Shown here one piece after another: positions 12,101-22,886 of a DNA stretch of 64,000 nt. The notes under the pieces were generated by a model that worked only from the letters and a program-made list of their open reading frames with translations, made no database searches and was not told the DNA's origin. Positions within the stretch are counted from its first letter, which is position 1, and every line of letters begins with the position of its first letter. The DNA lies in NCBI RefSeq assembly GCF_022539505.1, contig NC_061509.1, positions 207,600,254 through 207,664,253 on the forward strand, written 5' to 3'. Source of the stretch: Lolium rigidum. Taxonomy: Eukaryota > Streptophyta > Magnoliopsida > Poales > Poaceae. A program made the translations under genes and the position numbers.

Positions 12101-15100
12101 TTAGGGCAGGGAGGACGGAGGCGGCAACTGCCATGTCAATTGGCGTCGCGTCTGCCGGCTGTGAAATCCTAGCCCAGGGCTTAATAGGATTGATAGAATA
12201 CTCATACCATCAAGTTGCAACTTCTTTTCCGGAAGCTCATCTCCAAAGAACTCCGAGGTTAAGCATGCTTGCCCTAGAGCAATTTGAGGATGGGTGACCG
12301 ACCCGGAAGTCTTTTCCGGGTGTGCACGAGTGAGGACAAAGTGCGCAGGAAAGTCATGTGTTGGTATGTGGGGCTGGTCTAGAGATCCTAGAGAGGTGTC
12401 AGGGGTATAACAGGCCCGGCCAGGGGGTGGCTGGGGTGTTACATCGGCCCATCTCCTTCGGTGGCCTCGGAGTCCGGGACATGGAGCACACCGGTCTGGC
12501 GCTCCGCATGCGCTGGCTCTGGTTCATCCGCGTTGACGATGACCGGGCCTGGAGTGGCCTCGACCTGCAGTTCTCCATGGAGGAGCGCGCCTTCTTCTTC
12601 GCGTCCTCCTCTATGGATGTGGGAAATGGCCAGCGCGCCGTGTTCGTTGGATCAACGGGCGCTCCGTCGCGGAGCTCACGCCACGCTTGTACGGCTGCAT
12701 CCCCAAGCGTCGCCGCAAGGCGAGAACCGTGGCTGACGGGATGCAAGGAAACCGCTGGGCATCAAACATCCACGGGATCATCGGCGTGCATGAGATCGGC
12801 GAATACCTCTTGCTCTGGCAGACGATCGTGCACACCGCGCTCACGAACGAGGTAGACCTGCTGCGATGGAAGTGGAACACGAACGGCACCTATTCGGCCC
12901 ACTCATCTTACCTTGCGACCTTCTATGGCTCCATTGCATGCAACGTCTGATGTTGGGCACCGCCGCGTGTGCGCTTCTTCCACTGACTGGCCAACCTCGA
13001 CCGCTGCTGGACTGCTGACTGCCTGGCTCGTTGGGGCCTGCCACATCCGCCGCGATGCCCGCTCTGTGACCAGGCGCGATTCACCACCTGTTTCTGGAAT
13101 GCCCATTTTCCAGACAGGTCTGGCATGAGATCCTAGCCTGGCTGCGCCTTACCTGCAGGCCACCCGACGGCGAGCCCACCCTTGTGGATTGGTGGCGCAC
13201 TGCTAGACAGTGCTCCCCCAAGCCCATGCACAAAGGCCTCACGTCTGTTACCTTGCTCATTCCCTGGATGATATGGAAGCATTGCAACGACTGCGTCTTC
13301 GAGAACGCCCAACCATCGATCACCACCTTGGTCATCGGCATTAGGGATGAGGCTGCCCTCTGGGCAAAAGCCGGAGCCGCTGGCCTGGGTGCCATCCTGC
13401 CACAGACCTGGGATGTGCACTAAAACCTTTTTTTATTTTACCTGTAATTCGCCTCCTAGGAGGATTGTACCAAACTCCTGCTTTCCAATGAAATGAAACG
13501 CAAAAGTCTTTTGTGTTTTCTCAAAACATTTCCTTTTAAATATTCTGGAGATAAAAAGGAAATTTTCGATTTTTTAGTGAGTTCACTAGAGCTCGGAAAC
13601 TAAGGATTTTTTGCTTCTAGACTGCATTTATTGATGCCTTTCTTAGTTTGTGAATTAGGCGTTGCTGTTATGATTTCATGTCAAAATAGGTCTGATAGCT
13701 AAACAGTCTAAGGAGGAAGTAGGAATGGAAAATAGTACTCCCTCTGATCCAAATTAATTGTCGCAGATTTAGGCAAAATGTTGCGTAAAATCTGTCTAGG
13801 TAATGAACCTGACAAATAATTTGGATAATTTGGATCAGAGGTACTCCCTTCGATTCATATTAATTGACTCAACTTTGTCTAGATACAGTCAACAAACATG
13901 TTTGTATACATTCGTATCTAGACAAAGTTGAGTCAACTAATTTGGATCGGAGGGAGTAGTGCATTTCTTTGCAGGCAAATATGCGATCTTTCTATTTTAC
14001 ATTTGGATGGTTATCTTATGTTAGATGTTGTTGATTATTTCATCTATGGTCTATTACATGAATTTATCTTATGGTGGGTGTAGGCATGAAAATGTGCAAT
14101 TCTTGGAGAAGCTTAAGCAATTGGTTCTATTTATTGAGAGGAAACTAGAAAATAAGGTATTGCCTCTAATTACTATGCAGGTTGCAAGCGATACTAAATG
14201 CTTATGATGAATGTTGTCGTGCAGACTATTTATCTACCAATTTTACCAATACAGGGTTAATGTAATTGTTTCATCTAATTGCAGGATTGCATTCCATTAA
14301 GTTTCTACTCTCAACCTGATGGCCCTATAGTTGGAAATGCCACCTTTAAGTCCTCTATTTTAGTTCCCGGGTATGTTCATTTTGAATGTTCAGTGCTGTC
14401 AGGGCTTCCTCTACAGTTTTCAGCTGAAAAAAAGTTTACTTTCTTATTACAATAACACCTCATCATAACCGTTGTTTATTTTTTTAAGAGAACCTGAAGC
14501 ATTCTATGTTGGTCCACCATCTACAGAAAAACTTCCAAAGGTACATATCATGTTGATATTCGATTAGATATCACTAGAATAGTATTTCTGTTTTGTGATT
14601 TTTGTTTTGAAAGGAGTTTTACTATTTTGTTTTGGTGTTATATGTTGAATTGCTTTGCAGAGTTCTCCACCTGGTTCTGTTTTAGTTGGCTCCATAACCT
14701 ATGGTGTAGTAAGCTCGTTCAACAAGACTGAACAAAACCAGCATGCTCCAGCGTCTTACAGTATTTTATGTGTCATTCCACCAGCGAAGGTCAGTAGCAC
14801 CGGATTGAATTGTCTACTCCCTTTGATTTACTACTCCCTCCACCTCGAAAAGGATGTTGCAGATTTGTCTAAATTTGGATGTATTAGACATACATCCAAA
14901 TTTAGACAAATATGCGACGTCCTTATAATGCTAAACCACCAGTTCAGATGTAAATCGAATAGGATGACAATACGGCCCTAGTGGTTTCCAGTTTTCAAGT
15001 TTTTCTCACATGTTCAGGGTATTTGGTATGATTATGTATATTGCAGGTCGATGATAATAAAGAAAAGGAGGTTTCAGTTGGAACAAAGAAGAGTGTTTCT

Positions 15101-18100
15101 GAGCGGTTAAATGATGAGGTTGGCACACTTCGGTAGTTACTTAAATGTTGTTCACTTGAATTCAGACTGTTGTTGAAGTTTCTAACATAATTATTTGATT
15201 CTTATTCTCTCAGCTCGCTTTATTAGTTGTCAATAATTCGATATTTGTCTGTAATATAAATGCCATGTCCATGTAATTTTTTCATAAATGATAAATCTTG
15301 GTCCTTGGATAGAATACAGTGAGCTTTAGTTGTTTGTAAGAATCATGAGCAATGCTGTTTTTAGATAATAGATAAAAATGGTTTTCCTTATTGCAATTTA
15401 AATGGCTGGGGGGCTTATATGATCTTCACGATGAATTGAATTAATAGGTTCGAGACACCAAGATAAAGTTTCTTTCCAGCATTAAGCAAGAAAACGAGGA
15501 CCAAAAGTCTGGCTGGACTGAGCTTGTCGCTTCTCTTAAGGTAGTGATCACTTCCATTTCATAGTCATTTATAATCTTATATTTTGAGATACAATCAGGA
15601 AAAACCCAGATGTGAGGATTTCACTTAAACTTTGTGCTATCAAATCTACTCCCTTTGCATCCCCGACACTTTTTGGGGATCGGAGGGAGTATCACTTTGT
15701 CAATACTTTCTTAGTTACCCCCTCCGATCCCCAAAAAGTGATACTCCCTCCGATCACTTTGTCAATCCTTTGTCAATCCCTTTTTGGGGATCGGAGGGAG
15801 TATCACTTTGTCAATCCTTTTCTCTTGTATGCTATTAAATGTATTAGTTTGTCAGTACTTTGGCTAATTTTATTATCAGTACTTTGGCTAATTTTATTAT
15901 CAGTACTTTGGTATAATCTTCACAATACTTTTTTTCCTTGAAACATCGGAGTATATTGTATACAAGCATCACTTTCCTTTGTGTCTTGTTTTTGGTATTA
16001 TCTTTTATGTGGTTACAGAGTATTATGACCCAACCCTCTGCAGATGTTTTATTGTTTCGTTCACACATTTCACAGATCTGAATTTGTAGCTCCTTGTGAG
16101 CTGTTATTTTACCTTTTTTAGGAGAATATGTTGTTTGAATAATTACTGTGATCTCTCTGCTAAATCGAACTTGCTGTACATACTTAGAAATATGATTAAG
16201 AATATGCTAAAATGCTACTCCCTCCATTCCTTTCTATAGTGTCTATAGATTTTTGGCATTTGTTTCAGAATGTAAGGTTGTAGCTTAGCTTTTTTCCAGT
16301 TACCCCCTCCCCGTTCAGCTCCCAAATCGTTCAGGTCCCAAATTTGTTATGGTAAGTTAGTAAGATATGGATTTCCCAAATTTTACGTTGATCTCAAATC
16401 GTTCAGCTAGGGGTCTTGTGCAAAAATTACTCTTGCGCTAATTTCCGTGCCAAAAAATAATAGGCACTATAGAATGGAACAGAGGGAGTATATCTTATTT
16501 TCATTTTCTTGCTAAACATGTTCATCCTTACGCTATCCTGCTATCGAAATTGTGAATGATATTGGGTTGCATTGATGTTTTCTCTGCTGTCAATTAACTT
16601 ACCATACCTTTCCTGGCATATTTGCAGTCAGAGTATCCAAAATATACACCTTTGTTTGCCAAGATTTTGGAATGTGTACTTCAGGAATCAACCTCTGATG
16701 ATAAAATTAGCCATCACAAAGAGGTAACTGATATTGATTGATTGTTTATGCTGTACTGCATCTGTCTTGAATTGCTGGTCTTATGACTATGGACAAAGGT
16801 GCTGCCTTTATCTGAAGCATGCTTCTTGTTCAGACTTTCCACCCATCTCTGCTTGATAGTTGGTACATGTAACAATTGTTGTTAATGTCCATTATTTAGA
16901 TATGTGACGGGGGGTGAAGAAACCACTAGGGGCAACCTGATGTACCTTATACTCTTTTACAAAAAAGATCTGATCCTTTAGTCGATGACTTAACGCAACA
17001 GAATTTCTAATTCCTTCAGACAAGGAAATTATTGCTGATGACAAAACTGGCCTGAAGTTCATTAGTATAACCTGGTGTTTGATACGCTGGCTAAACTGAT
17101 TAGTCTTAGAAATAAATATCTGAATTCAGGCCTTAAGTGGATAGAAACCTGAAAGGATTTCATCACTGCGTAAGGACATCAAAACTCCTGGAATGCGTAT
17201 GTTGGTTCTAGCCAACAATCAGACGGCCACACAGTCTACAGTCTTGCATCTTTCACATGATACTTCCTGATATCATTCCCCGGTTTAATTTGTTTTAGTT
17301 AATTAAATAATATTCACAGTGCTCTTCGACCTCTATTTAGATGGCACTTTTTTGGTGGGAGATTAATTCTTTGGTGTTGAATAAATGGTATCAAATTGCC
17401 AATTTGAAGAAAAATGTACATTAAGTAACAGTATAACTCAACAACCTAGGACCTCCCACGGCGATTTACCGTCCTAGAACGTCTGATAAGCCCACTGAAT
17501 GATCCAGACCATCACATCTTTTCTGCAACGTCGCTCAGCTTGTTCGGTCAGTCAAATCGCGCCAGATGGGCCAGACCAGCGTTACCGGGCTGCTACTACG
17601 CAGACTGAGCTAGCTGAAATCTGGTTACTTGGGCCTTGTTAGCTTCATAAAACGGGCCTTGAGGCCTTTTATCTTGCTCGCGTATTCACGCTCAAATCAA
17701 CTATATTCATTTTTTCACTTGACTGTCAAATTTTATAATCCAATAAGAGATTTGTTTCTGACTTTATCTATGGTCTTCTTGGTGTTTAGGTTATTGTTGC
17801 AGCTGATGAGGTTGTGGACAGTATTGACAAAGAGGAGCTGGCAAAGCTTCTGTCTTTAAAACCTGATCCTGAGGACGAAGAATCACAGGTATTTAAGATA
17901 TTACTATCTTTGCTCATTACCTAGTCAAGTGTACCAGCTCCTACTGAATGTTGTTTTCCTGAAATATTTAATGCTAAATAGAAAACTAAGAAAAAGATGG
18001 AAGAAACGCGAGACCAGCTAGCAGATGCACTATACCAAAAAGGTCTTGCATTGGCAGAGATCGAGTCACTAAAGGTGCATTATCTTCCTTTACATCTTAT

Positions 18101-19860
18101 ATTTTCCTTTACCTGAATGTCAAGTTCCCCTTAAGTTAATATTATATACTCATACAATCAATTGTTATAACCTAGAAACTGGGTTCCGCACTAGGCTGTT
18201 AGACAATGTACTCTAGAATCTCTGTTATATTTGAATTTCTAACATCGTGCTCAGACGATTTGTAAATTATTTCAACACCCCAATCACTCCTAGGTCTGTG
18301 GTATTTACTACTGGCAGCTCTGTAGGATATTTAGAATGGCCCCACTGACCTACACAAGTCTTTCCAATTCGTACTCACCCCCCTGGGACACCATGTAGGA
18401 GTACCGACTTGTGTATGCCATGGGGCTCTAGGACAATATATAGTACATTTATAGGTGTTGTATATGGATACCTAAAACAGCTATAATACATATAACTAAC
18501 AACCTGTTCCTTTTCCTTTTACCCATTCTCCTTTTCTTTGCCTTTATCAGCTTTAAGCATTTCTTCACTCTGGTGAAGATGCCTTGCTTTGGGAGCCATG
18601 ATAACCTGCTTCGCCTTCTATATTATAAACTAGCAGTCTCTAGTGTACGAAGTGTATTTGATTTTTCATTTTCTATGTTTTATTTATGGAAAATCTCTTT
18701 CAGCCTGATGAGTCAACTGAGGCATCTGCTAAAGATGTTTTTGAGGAGAATTACAAAGAATTAATTAAATGGGTTGATGCCAAAACTACAAAATACGGCA
18801 CTCTGACTGTCTTACGTGAGAGGCGCTGCGGAAGATGTGGCACGGCATTAAAGGTATATTCTCCTTGCAAAGTTCCTGTTATCTGTACTCTTAGCTTTTG
18901 CAGTTGCAATTACAAGAACTTTAAGGAAAATAGAATGTTGAGTTTTTCAAATAGCTCTACGAATGAGAGGATGTGGGTTGTTAAGTAAATGCATGTCTCT
19001 TATAATGAATCTAGTTCGCAAGTAAATTTTTTTGACGTGTGCAGCTCAACCCTTGTTCGTTGGCCTTTTGGCTGTCAGCAAGTGGTATGTCCTTGTTACA
19101 AAAACATTGAGGATATTAATTCTAACCTTGTACCACTCAATAAAGTGTCACTCCCGTAACCCATTTTGTTCTCCTACTCACCGATAAATTTATGCTAATA
19201 CAATACTTTTGTACAGTTTTCTTATTCATTGTGTGCGTAGAAATTTTATCAAGCTCAGTTGTAACTAATATGCTATTGGTTCAACTATATTCTGTTGTCA
19301 ACACACGAACATAAGGTAAATGTGTTGGTTTAACTCTGTGATGTGTGGCCCAAGCATGTAATATGTTGTAAATACCTTTATCATTTAACAGAAAATTAAC
19401 CGCAGGGGGGCTCCTCCCCCTACAGTTTTCTTGCAAAATAACCGTTACCGGCATAATTTCAGCTGCCACAACCATCAATTTGCACTTGCATGGTTTATTT
19501 GGGAAGTAACATAAGGACGAAACCAGAGTATTCGACAATTCACACTTGATAAACCACAATCAAAACAAGACGAATGCTCAAAACCAACAAAATTAGATTC
19601 GGGTTTTAATTTAATTGCATTTTATTTTTCCGTAAAGAAGTGAAGAACCCTACTTTTTTTCTGTTTACTTGCTCATATTATCTTTCTTTATGACGTGTTA
19701 GGTTCTAAATGACATGATTCAAGAGGACTCTGCGCAACCGAAGAAAAAACTTTACGATCTGAAGATCCAGCTGATTGAGGAGATAGGATGGGCACACGTA
19801 TCAGCTTATGAAAAGCAGTGGATGCATGTCCGCTTTCCCCCATCTTTGCCTCCCTTTTGA
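193..19860 (+). CDS. TPP2: Tripeptidyl peptidase II, C-terminal 951 codons (5' part outside window)
   Basis: Giant cytosolic subtilisin-type serine exopeptidase that removes tripeptides from proteasome products. Twenty-five exons splice into one frame (2,856 nt): 193-276, 389-576, 755-929, 1042-1163, 1266-1345, 3808-3866, 3991-4145, 4581-4759, 5373-5485, 5567-5737, 5872-6000, 6073-6173, 6265-6382, 7835-7914, 14084-14156, 14285-14370, 14489-14540, 14661-14789, 15047-15118, 15448-15540, 16628-16723, 17790-17888, 17982-18074, 18704-18853, 19702-19860. Visible motifs: the oxyanion-hole segment SSAGNNGP (exon 389-576) and the catalytic serine motif [13 protein letters not shown] (Ser codon 873-875). 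TPP2-specific C-terminal domains follow, ending in [13 protein letters not shown]. Plant TPP2 is about 1,350 aa, so roughly 400 N-terminal residues, with the catalytic Asp and His, lie upstream. All introns are GT-AG except the first visible one, which appears GC-AG. No frame break was seen. Several introns are swollen by transposons. Confidence 0.96.
1590..2960. other. GC-rich coding-like insertion in TPP2 intron, possibly a captured gene fragment
   Basis: The 2.46-kb intron 1346-3807 is AT-rich at both ends, but about 1590-2960 is strongly GC-rich. It holds overlapping open frames on both strands. On the minus strand, around 2340-2230, one frame reads like real protein ([20 protein letters not shown], then [13 protein letters not shown]), but no frame stays open across the block. 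I do not recognise the protein. No terminal inverted repeats or target duplication were found, so capture by a transposon is only inferred. Confidence 0.4.
3403..3535. repeat. Degenerate Stowaway-like MITE ends
   Basis: Two copies of a TACTCCCYCCATCCT-like terminus lie 45 bp apart, followed by a GC-rich stretch with the palindromic motif TTGCCTAGGCGACGCC. They look like broken MITE ends; no complete element could be delimited. Confidence 0.4.
6933..7272 (-). mobile_element. TRIM/SMART-type miniature LTR retrotransposon with 5-bp TSD
   Basis: Two direct repeats of about 85 bp (6933-7017 and 7187-7272, roughly 90% alike) flank a 169-bp internal region without an ORF. In minus orientation the LTR runs TG...CA. 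The base after the 5' LTR starts TGGTATCAGAGCCC, the classic initiator-tRNA-Met primer binding site. A purine tract (GAGAGAGGG) precedes the 3' LTR. The element is bounded by a perfect AAAGA duplication (6928-6932 and 7273-7277). It is non-autonomous and depends on proteins of another LTR element. It sits in the TPP2 intron 6383-7834. Confidence 0.88.
7969..8126. mobile_element. Stowaway MITE
   Basis: About 158 bp bounded by CCCTCTGTTCAC... and ...GAATGGAGGGAG, with TA at each side, inside a TPP2 intron. The terminal repeats are imperfect. It has no coding capacity. Confidence 0.75.
8590..8984. repeat. Foldback repeat with 16-17-bp inverted ends
   Basis: GTTTGAAACACAGGAA near 8590-8606 recurs inverted at 8969-8984, and many AGGAA/TTCCT motifs lie between and outside, up to about 9060. 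It resembles a decayed MITE. No target duplication was found. Confidence 0.45.
9500..11863 (+). mobile_element. Ty1/copia retrotransposon remnant (integrase end, RT, RNase H, 3' LTR)
   Basis: Fragments of one copia polyprotein occur in order with several frame changes and stops. The integrase C-terminal part is near 9520-9830. A proline/serine linker ([17 protein letters not shown]) covers 9830-10370. Reverse transcriptase covers 10372-11160, with [20 protein letters not shown] and the catalytic LLYVDDMII. RNase H debris continues to about 11720. A purine tract (gagtttgagggggg) leads into a ~130-bp 3' LTR. The 5' LTR and gag are absent, so it is dead. It lies inside the 6.2-kb TPP2 intron 7915-14083. 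Confidence 0.9.
11734..11863 (+). repeat. 3' LTR of the copia remnant
   Basis: This short LTR follows the polypurine tract, starting GGTTAGAGAG (the expected TG is lost) and ending ...TTCCCTAACA. It contains the TATA-like CTATATATTG. No matching 5' LTR is in the window. Confidence 0.7.
11864..13505 (+). mobile_element. 3' fragment of an L1-type LINE, split by a Cassandra LTR
   Basis: Degenerate frames match the C-terminal part of plant LINE ORF2. The RT thumb/connection region ([27 protein letters not shown]) runs to 12159. It continues after the insertion at 12444 with [12 protein letters not shown] and then the zinc-finger RVT region ([15 protein letters not shown]), ending with [13 protein letters not shown] and [10 protein letters not shown] 3' UTR follows to about 13505. 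It is 5'-truncated and has many frameshifts. It abuts the copia 3' LTR directly and lies in the same TPP2 intron. Confidence 0.85.
12160..12443. mobile_element. Cassandra solo LTR with 5S rRNA-like segment
   Basis: A 284-bp block begins TGTGAAATCC and ends GGGTGTTACA, and interrupts the LINE reading frame. Its middle (about 12240-12311) resembles plant 5S rRNA: AACTCCGAGGTTAAGC, GCTTGCCCTAGAG and GAGGATGGGTGACC, which correspond to the A box and C box of the internal Pol III promoter. That arrangement defines Cassandra TRIM LTRs. The flanks CCGGC (12155-12159) and TCGGC (12444-12448) agree at four of five bases, consistent with an aged target duplication. No second LTR or internal region is present. 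Confidence 0.87.
13738..13841. mobile_element. Stowaway MITE (first of a tandem pair)
   Basis: It begins CTCCCTCTGATCCAAATTA and ends TAATTTGGATCAGAGG, bounded by TA. It shares its right TA with the next MITE. Confidence 0.85.
13844..13956. mobile_element. Stowaway MITE (second of a tandem pair)
   Basis: CTCCCTTCGATTCATATTAA is mirrored by TTAATTTGGATCGGAGGGAG-type sequence at the right. Nearly the whole 113 bp folds into a hairpin. It is bounded by TA on both sides. Confidence 0.88.
14833..14925. mobile_element. Stowaway-like MITE, right end decayed
   Basis: It starts CTCCCTCCACCTCGAAAAGG after TA. A strong palindrome (GTCTAAATTTGGATGTATT mirrored at 14888-14912) fills its centre. The right terminal CTCCCTC complement is missing. 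Confidence 0.65.
15659..15910. repeat. Cluster of Stowaway-like termini and a short tandem repeat
   Basis: Several CTCCCTCCGATC / GGGGATCGGAGGGAG termini alternate in both orientations within 150 bp, the first pair forming a 31-bp hairpin bounded by TA. A ~24-bp unit (CAGTACTTTGGCTAATTTTA) then repeats about 2.5 times at 15855-15910. It lies in TPP2 intron 15541-16627. Confidence 0.6.
16218..16488. mobile_element. Stowaway MITE
   Basis: A 271-bp element with ends CTCCCTCCATTCCTTTCTAT and CTATAGAATGGAACAGAGGG, bounded by TA, in the same TPP2 intron. It is non-coding. Confidence 0.85.
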
Positions 19861-20807
19861 TTGTTTTTTTTAAGAATATATGCTGGCATCATGTCAGTAC
19901 CTTGTGTCATTGTTGGATGCAACATTTGTTGTTTTGGAATCTTCAAATTGGCATTTTGTTCCTTGAATGATGACAATGATGGTTGTGGCTATTGAATGTA
20001 GTTGCTTTCATATTACTGCAGCAGAAACATCAGTTGAAAAGGCTAGCAGCTTGTTTCACAATTAGCATGGCATGCTGATAATGTTTGTGAGAGTAATCTC
20101 ATGCAATGCTATTTTGTAATCTTTCATGTTTATTTATAGACTTCGCATAAGTTATAAATATACACCCATACCCACAAAAGTTTGGCTTTGGTCTTGAGTT
20201 GACTTGCATAAGTAATAATTATATGAATATACGTGGATTGCCCACCTTCAATTTTTTCTTCATCAGTTTGAACTTTTGGTTTTACTCTTGGTGCATAAAG
20301 GTAATATGGCATTCGAGAAAATGTCTTGGATTTAAGTCTTTCGTGAAAAAGGCTCCTTACTTCTCTTGTGGCGCCCCTTCCTGGTGAGGAAGATGCTAAA
20401 GACGGTTCGATAGACTCCTCGAGAGCCTGCCCAAAGCAATCCCTTCTGTAGACTCTGTGAGAGCCTGCCCGAAGCAATATGAGCATCTTCGGTACTAAGG
20501 ACGTGAACAGTATCCCATTATATGTCTTTCAAGTTTTTGAAATAATTTGCACTTGCCCTTCTTTTATGTATAAATGTATATATGAACTGCCCATCTTCTC
20601 TTCGCAAGTTTAGACGTTTGGTTCTACTGATTTCTGTATGAAAACTTAATCGGTTGTTCCTTCTTTGAGTCAGAAATAAATGGATGCATCATTCCTCACT
20701 GTGTGGGGCTAACACTCTTACAAAAAGTACATAAAAATGCAATGTTACTCTTATATGAGATCAACACTTTTATAGAAGACAAATAAACAAACCTTAAATG
20801 AGATTCC
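19861..20807. other. TPP2 3' UTR and intergenic DNA
   Basis: AT-rich sequence follows the TPP2 stop. The transcript end was not located precisely. Around 20380-20480 a motif (GAGAGCCTGCCC-AAGCAAT) occurs twice, about 55 bp apart. No gene is supported. Confidence 0.5.
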
Positions 20808-21001
20808 GGGAAATACTTTTGTACTTACATGCATGGGTGTGTATGTTTACGTTACCGTTTATTGTGCTTTGAGATTCGGATAAAAAGATGAGAGAGAAAT
20901 GAATCTTTTCATCTACTATGGTGAGCACGAATCTCGAAAAATGAATAGATGGTGACGGAAATACCCGAACCCATGCTTGTAAGTACAAAAATTCACTCTC
21001 G
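20808..21001. mobile_element. Small Mutator-like MITE with 9-bp TSD
   Basis: A 194-bp non-coding block has inverted ends sharing TTTGTACTTACA-GCATGGGT. It is flanked by the perfect 9-bp direct repeat TGAGATTCC (20799-20807 and 21002-21010). A 9-bp duplication is the Mutator-superfamily hallmark. Confidence 0.65.
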
Positions 21002-21286
21002 TGAGATTCCAACTCAAACATTGTTCTGGATTTTAGTTCCCCTTTCCACTTGACTTCCCTGGTTGTGCACCCAGATATTATTGAGTAAATAAGTTGGAAA
21101 GAGCTTTCCTTTGGTGGAGATGTACATGTAAAAAAATATTATTAAAAAATTTCGACACTTCAAATTATGTTTTTTGGTAGACGGAGTCTAGGAGCCGAAT
21201 TAAATTTCTGTTTTTATGCTCTCTTTTTTCTCACTATAAACACTTAGTGCACCCATGGTACTAACACTTTGGGCGCGTTTGGTAGC

Positions 21287-22886
21287 TGATACGTCTCCGA
21301 CGTATCGATAATTTCTTATGTTCTATGCCATATTATTGATGATACCTACATATTTTATGCACACTTTATGTCATATTCGTGCATTTTCTGGAACTAACCT
21401 ATTAACAAGATGCCGAAGTGCCGGTTCTCGTTTTCTCGCTGTTTTTGGTTTCGTAAATCCTAGTAACGAAATATTCTCGGAATTGGACGAAACGAAGACC
21501 CGTGGGCCTATTTTGCCACGAACCTTCCGGAAGACCGAAGAGCATACGAAGTGGGGCCACGAGGTGGCGACACCACATGGCGGCGCGGCCAAAGGGGGCC
21601 GCGCCGCCCTATGGTGTGGGCCCCTCGTCGGGCCCCGACTCTGCCCTTCCGCCTACTTAAAGCCTCCGTCGCGAAACCCCCGATGCGAAAAACCACGATA
21701 CGGAAAACCTTCCCGGAGACGCCGCCGCCGCCGATCCCATCTCGGGGGATTCTCGGAGATCTTCTCCGGCACCCTGCCGGAGAGGGGATTCATCTCCCGG
21801 AGGACTCTACACCGCCATGGTCGCCTCCGGAGTGATGAGTGAGTAGTTCACCCCTGGACTATGGGTCCATAGCAGTAGCTAGATGGTTGTCTTCTCCTCA
21901 TTGTGCTTCATTGTCGGATCTTGTGAGCTGCCTAACATGATCAAGATCATCTATCCGTAATACTCTATGTTGTGTTTGTCGGGATCCGATGGATAGAGAA
22001 TACCATGTTATGTTAATTATCAAGTTATTACATATGTGTTGTTTATGATCTTGCATGCTCTCCGTTACTAGTAGAGGCTCTGGCCAAGTTTTTGCTTTTA
22101 ACTCCAAGAGGGAGTATTTATGCTCGATAGTGGGTTCATGCCCGCATTGACACCTGGGACGAGTGACGAAAGTTCTAAGGTTGTGTTGTGCTGTTGCCAC
22201 TAGGGATAAAACATTGGCGCTATGTCCGAGGATGTAGTTGTTGATTACATTACGCACCATACTTAATGCAATTGTCTGTTGCTTTGCAACTTAATACTGG
22301 AAGGGGTTCGGATGATAACTCTGAAGGTGGACTTTTTAGGCATAGATGCAGTTGGATGGCGGTCTATGTACTTTGTCGTAATGCCCAATTAAATCTCACT
22401 ATACTTATCATGTCATGTATGTGCATTGTTATGCCCTCTCTATTTGTCAATTGCCCGACCGTAATTTGTTCACCCAACATGCTTTTATCTTATGGGAGAG
22501 ACACCTCTAGTGAACTGTGGACCCCGGTCCATTCTTTTAATATCTGAAATACAAATCTGCTGCAATACTTGTTTTACTCGTTTTCTCTGCAAACAATCAT
22601 TTTCCACACAATTCGATTAATCCTTTGTTACAGCAAGCCGGTGAGATTGACAACCTCACTCGTTTCGTTGGGGCAAAGTACTTTGGTTGTGTTGTGCGGG
22701 TTCCACGTTGGCGCCGGAATCTCCGGTGTTGCGCCGCACTACATCCCGCCGCCATCAACCTTCAACGTGCTTCTTGACTCCTACTGGTTCGATTAAACCT
22801 TGGTTTCTTACTGAGGGAAACTTGCCGCTGTGCGCATCACACCTTCCTCTTGGGGTTCCCAACGGATGTGTCAACTACACGCATCA
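21287..22886 (+). mobile_element. Solo LTR of a high-copy grass Ty3/gypsy family
   Basis: The 1,600-bp block begins TGATACGTCTCCGACGTATC and ends ...ACACGCATCA. It is flanked by the perfect 5-bp duplication GTAGC (21282-21286 and 22887-22891). The sequence is one I recognise as a very abundant Triticeae/Pooideae gypsy LTR; I do not assign a family name. No second LTR or internal domain is present, so recombination between LTRs removed the rest. Open frames inside it are not genes. Confidence 0.88.

Noticed and set aside
12240..12311. A 5S ribosomal RNA gene
   Set aside because: The 5S-like segment is incomplete and diverged, and lies inside a 284-bp TG...CA block that fits a Cassandra LTR, so it is part of a transposon.
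20340..20480. A small RNA gene or gene fragment from the repeated GAGAGCCTGCCC motif
   Set aside because: There are only two copies, with no cloverleaf, box elements or ORF; it is too weak to call.
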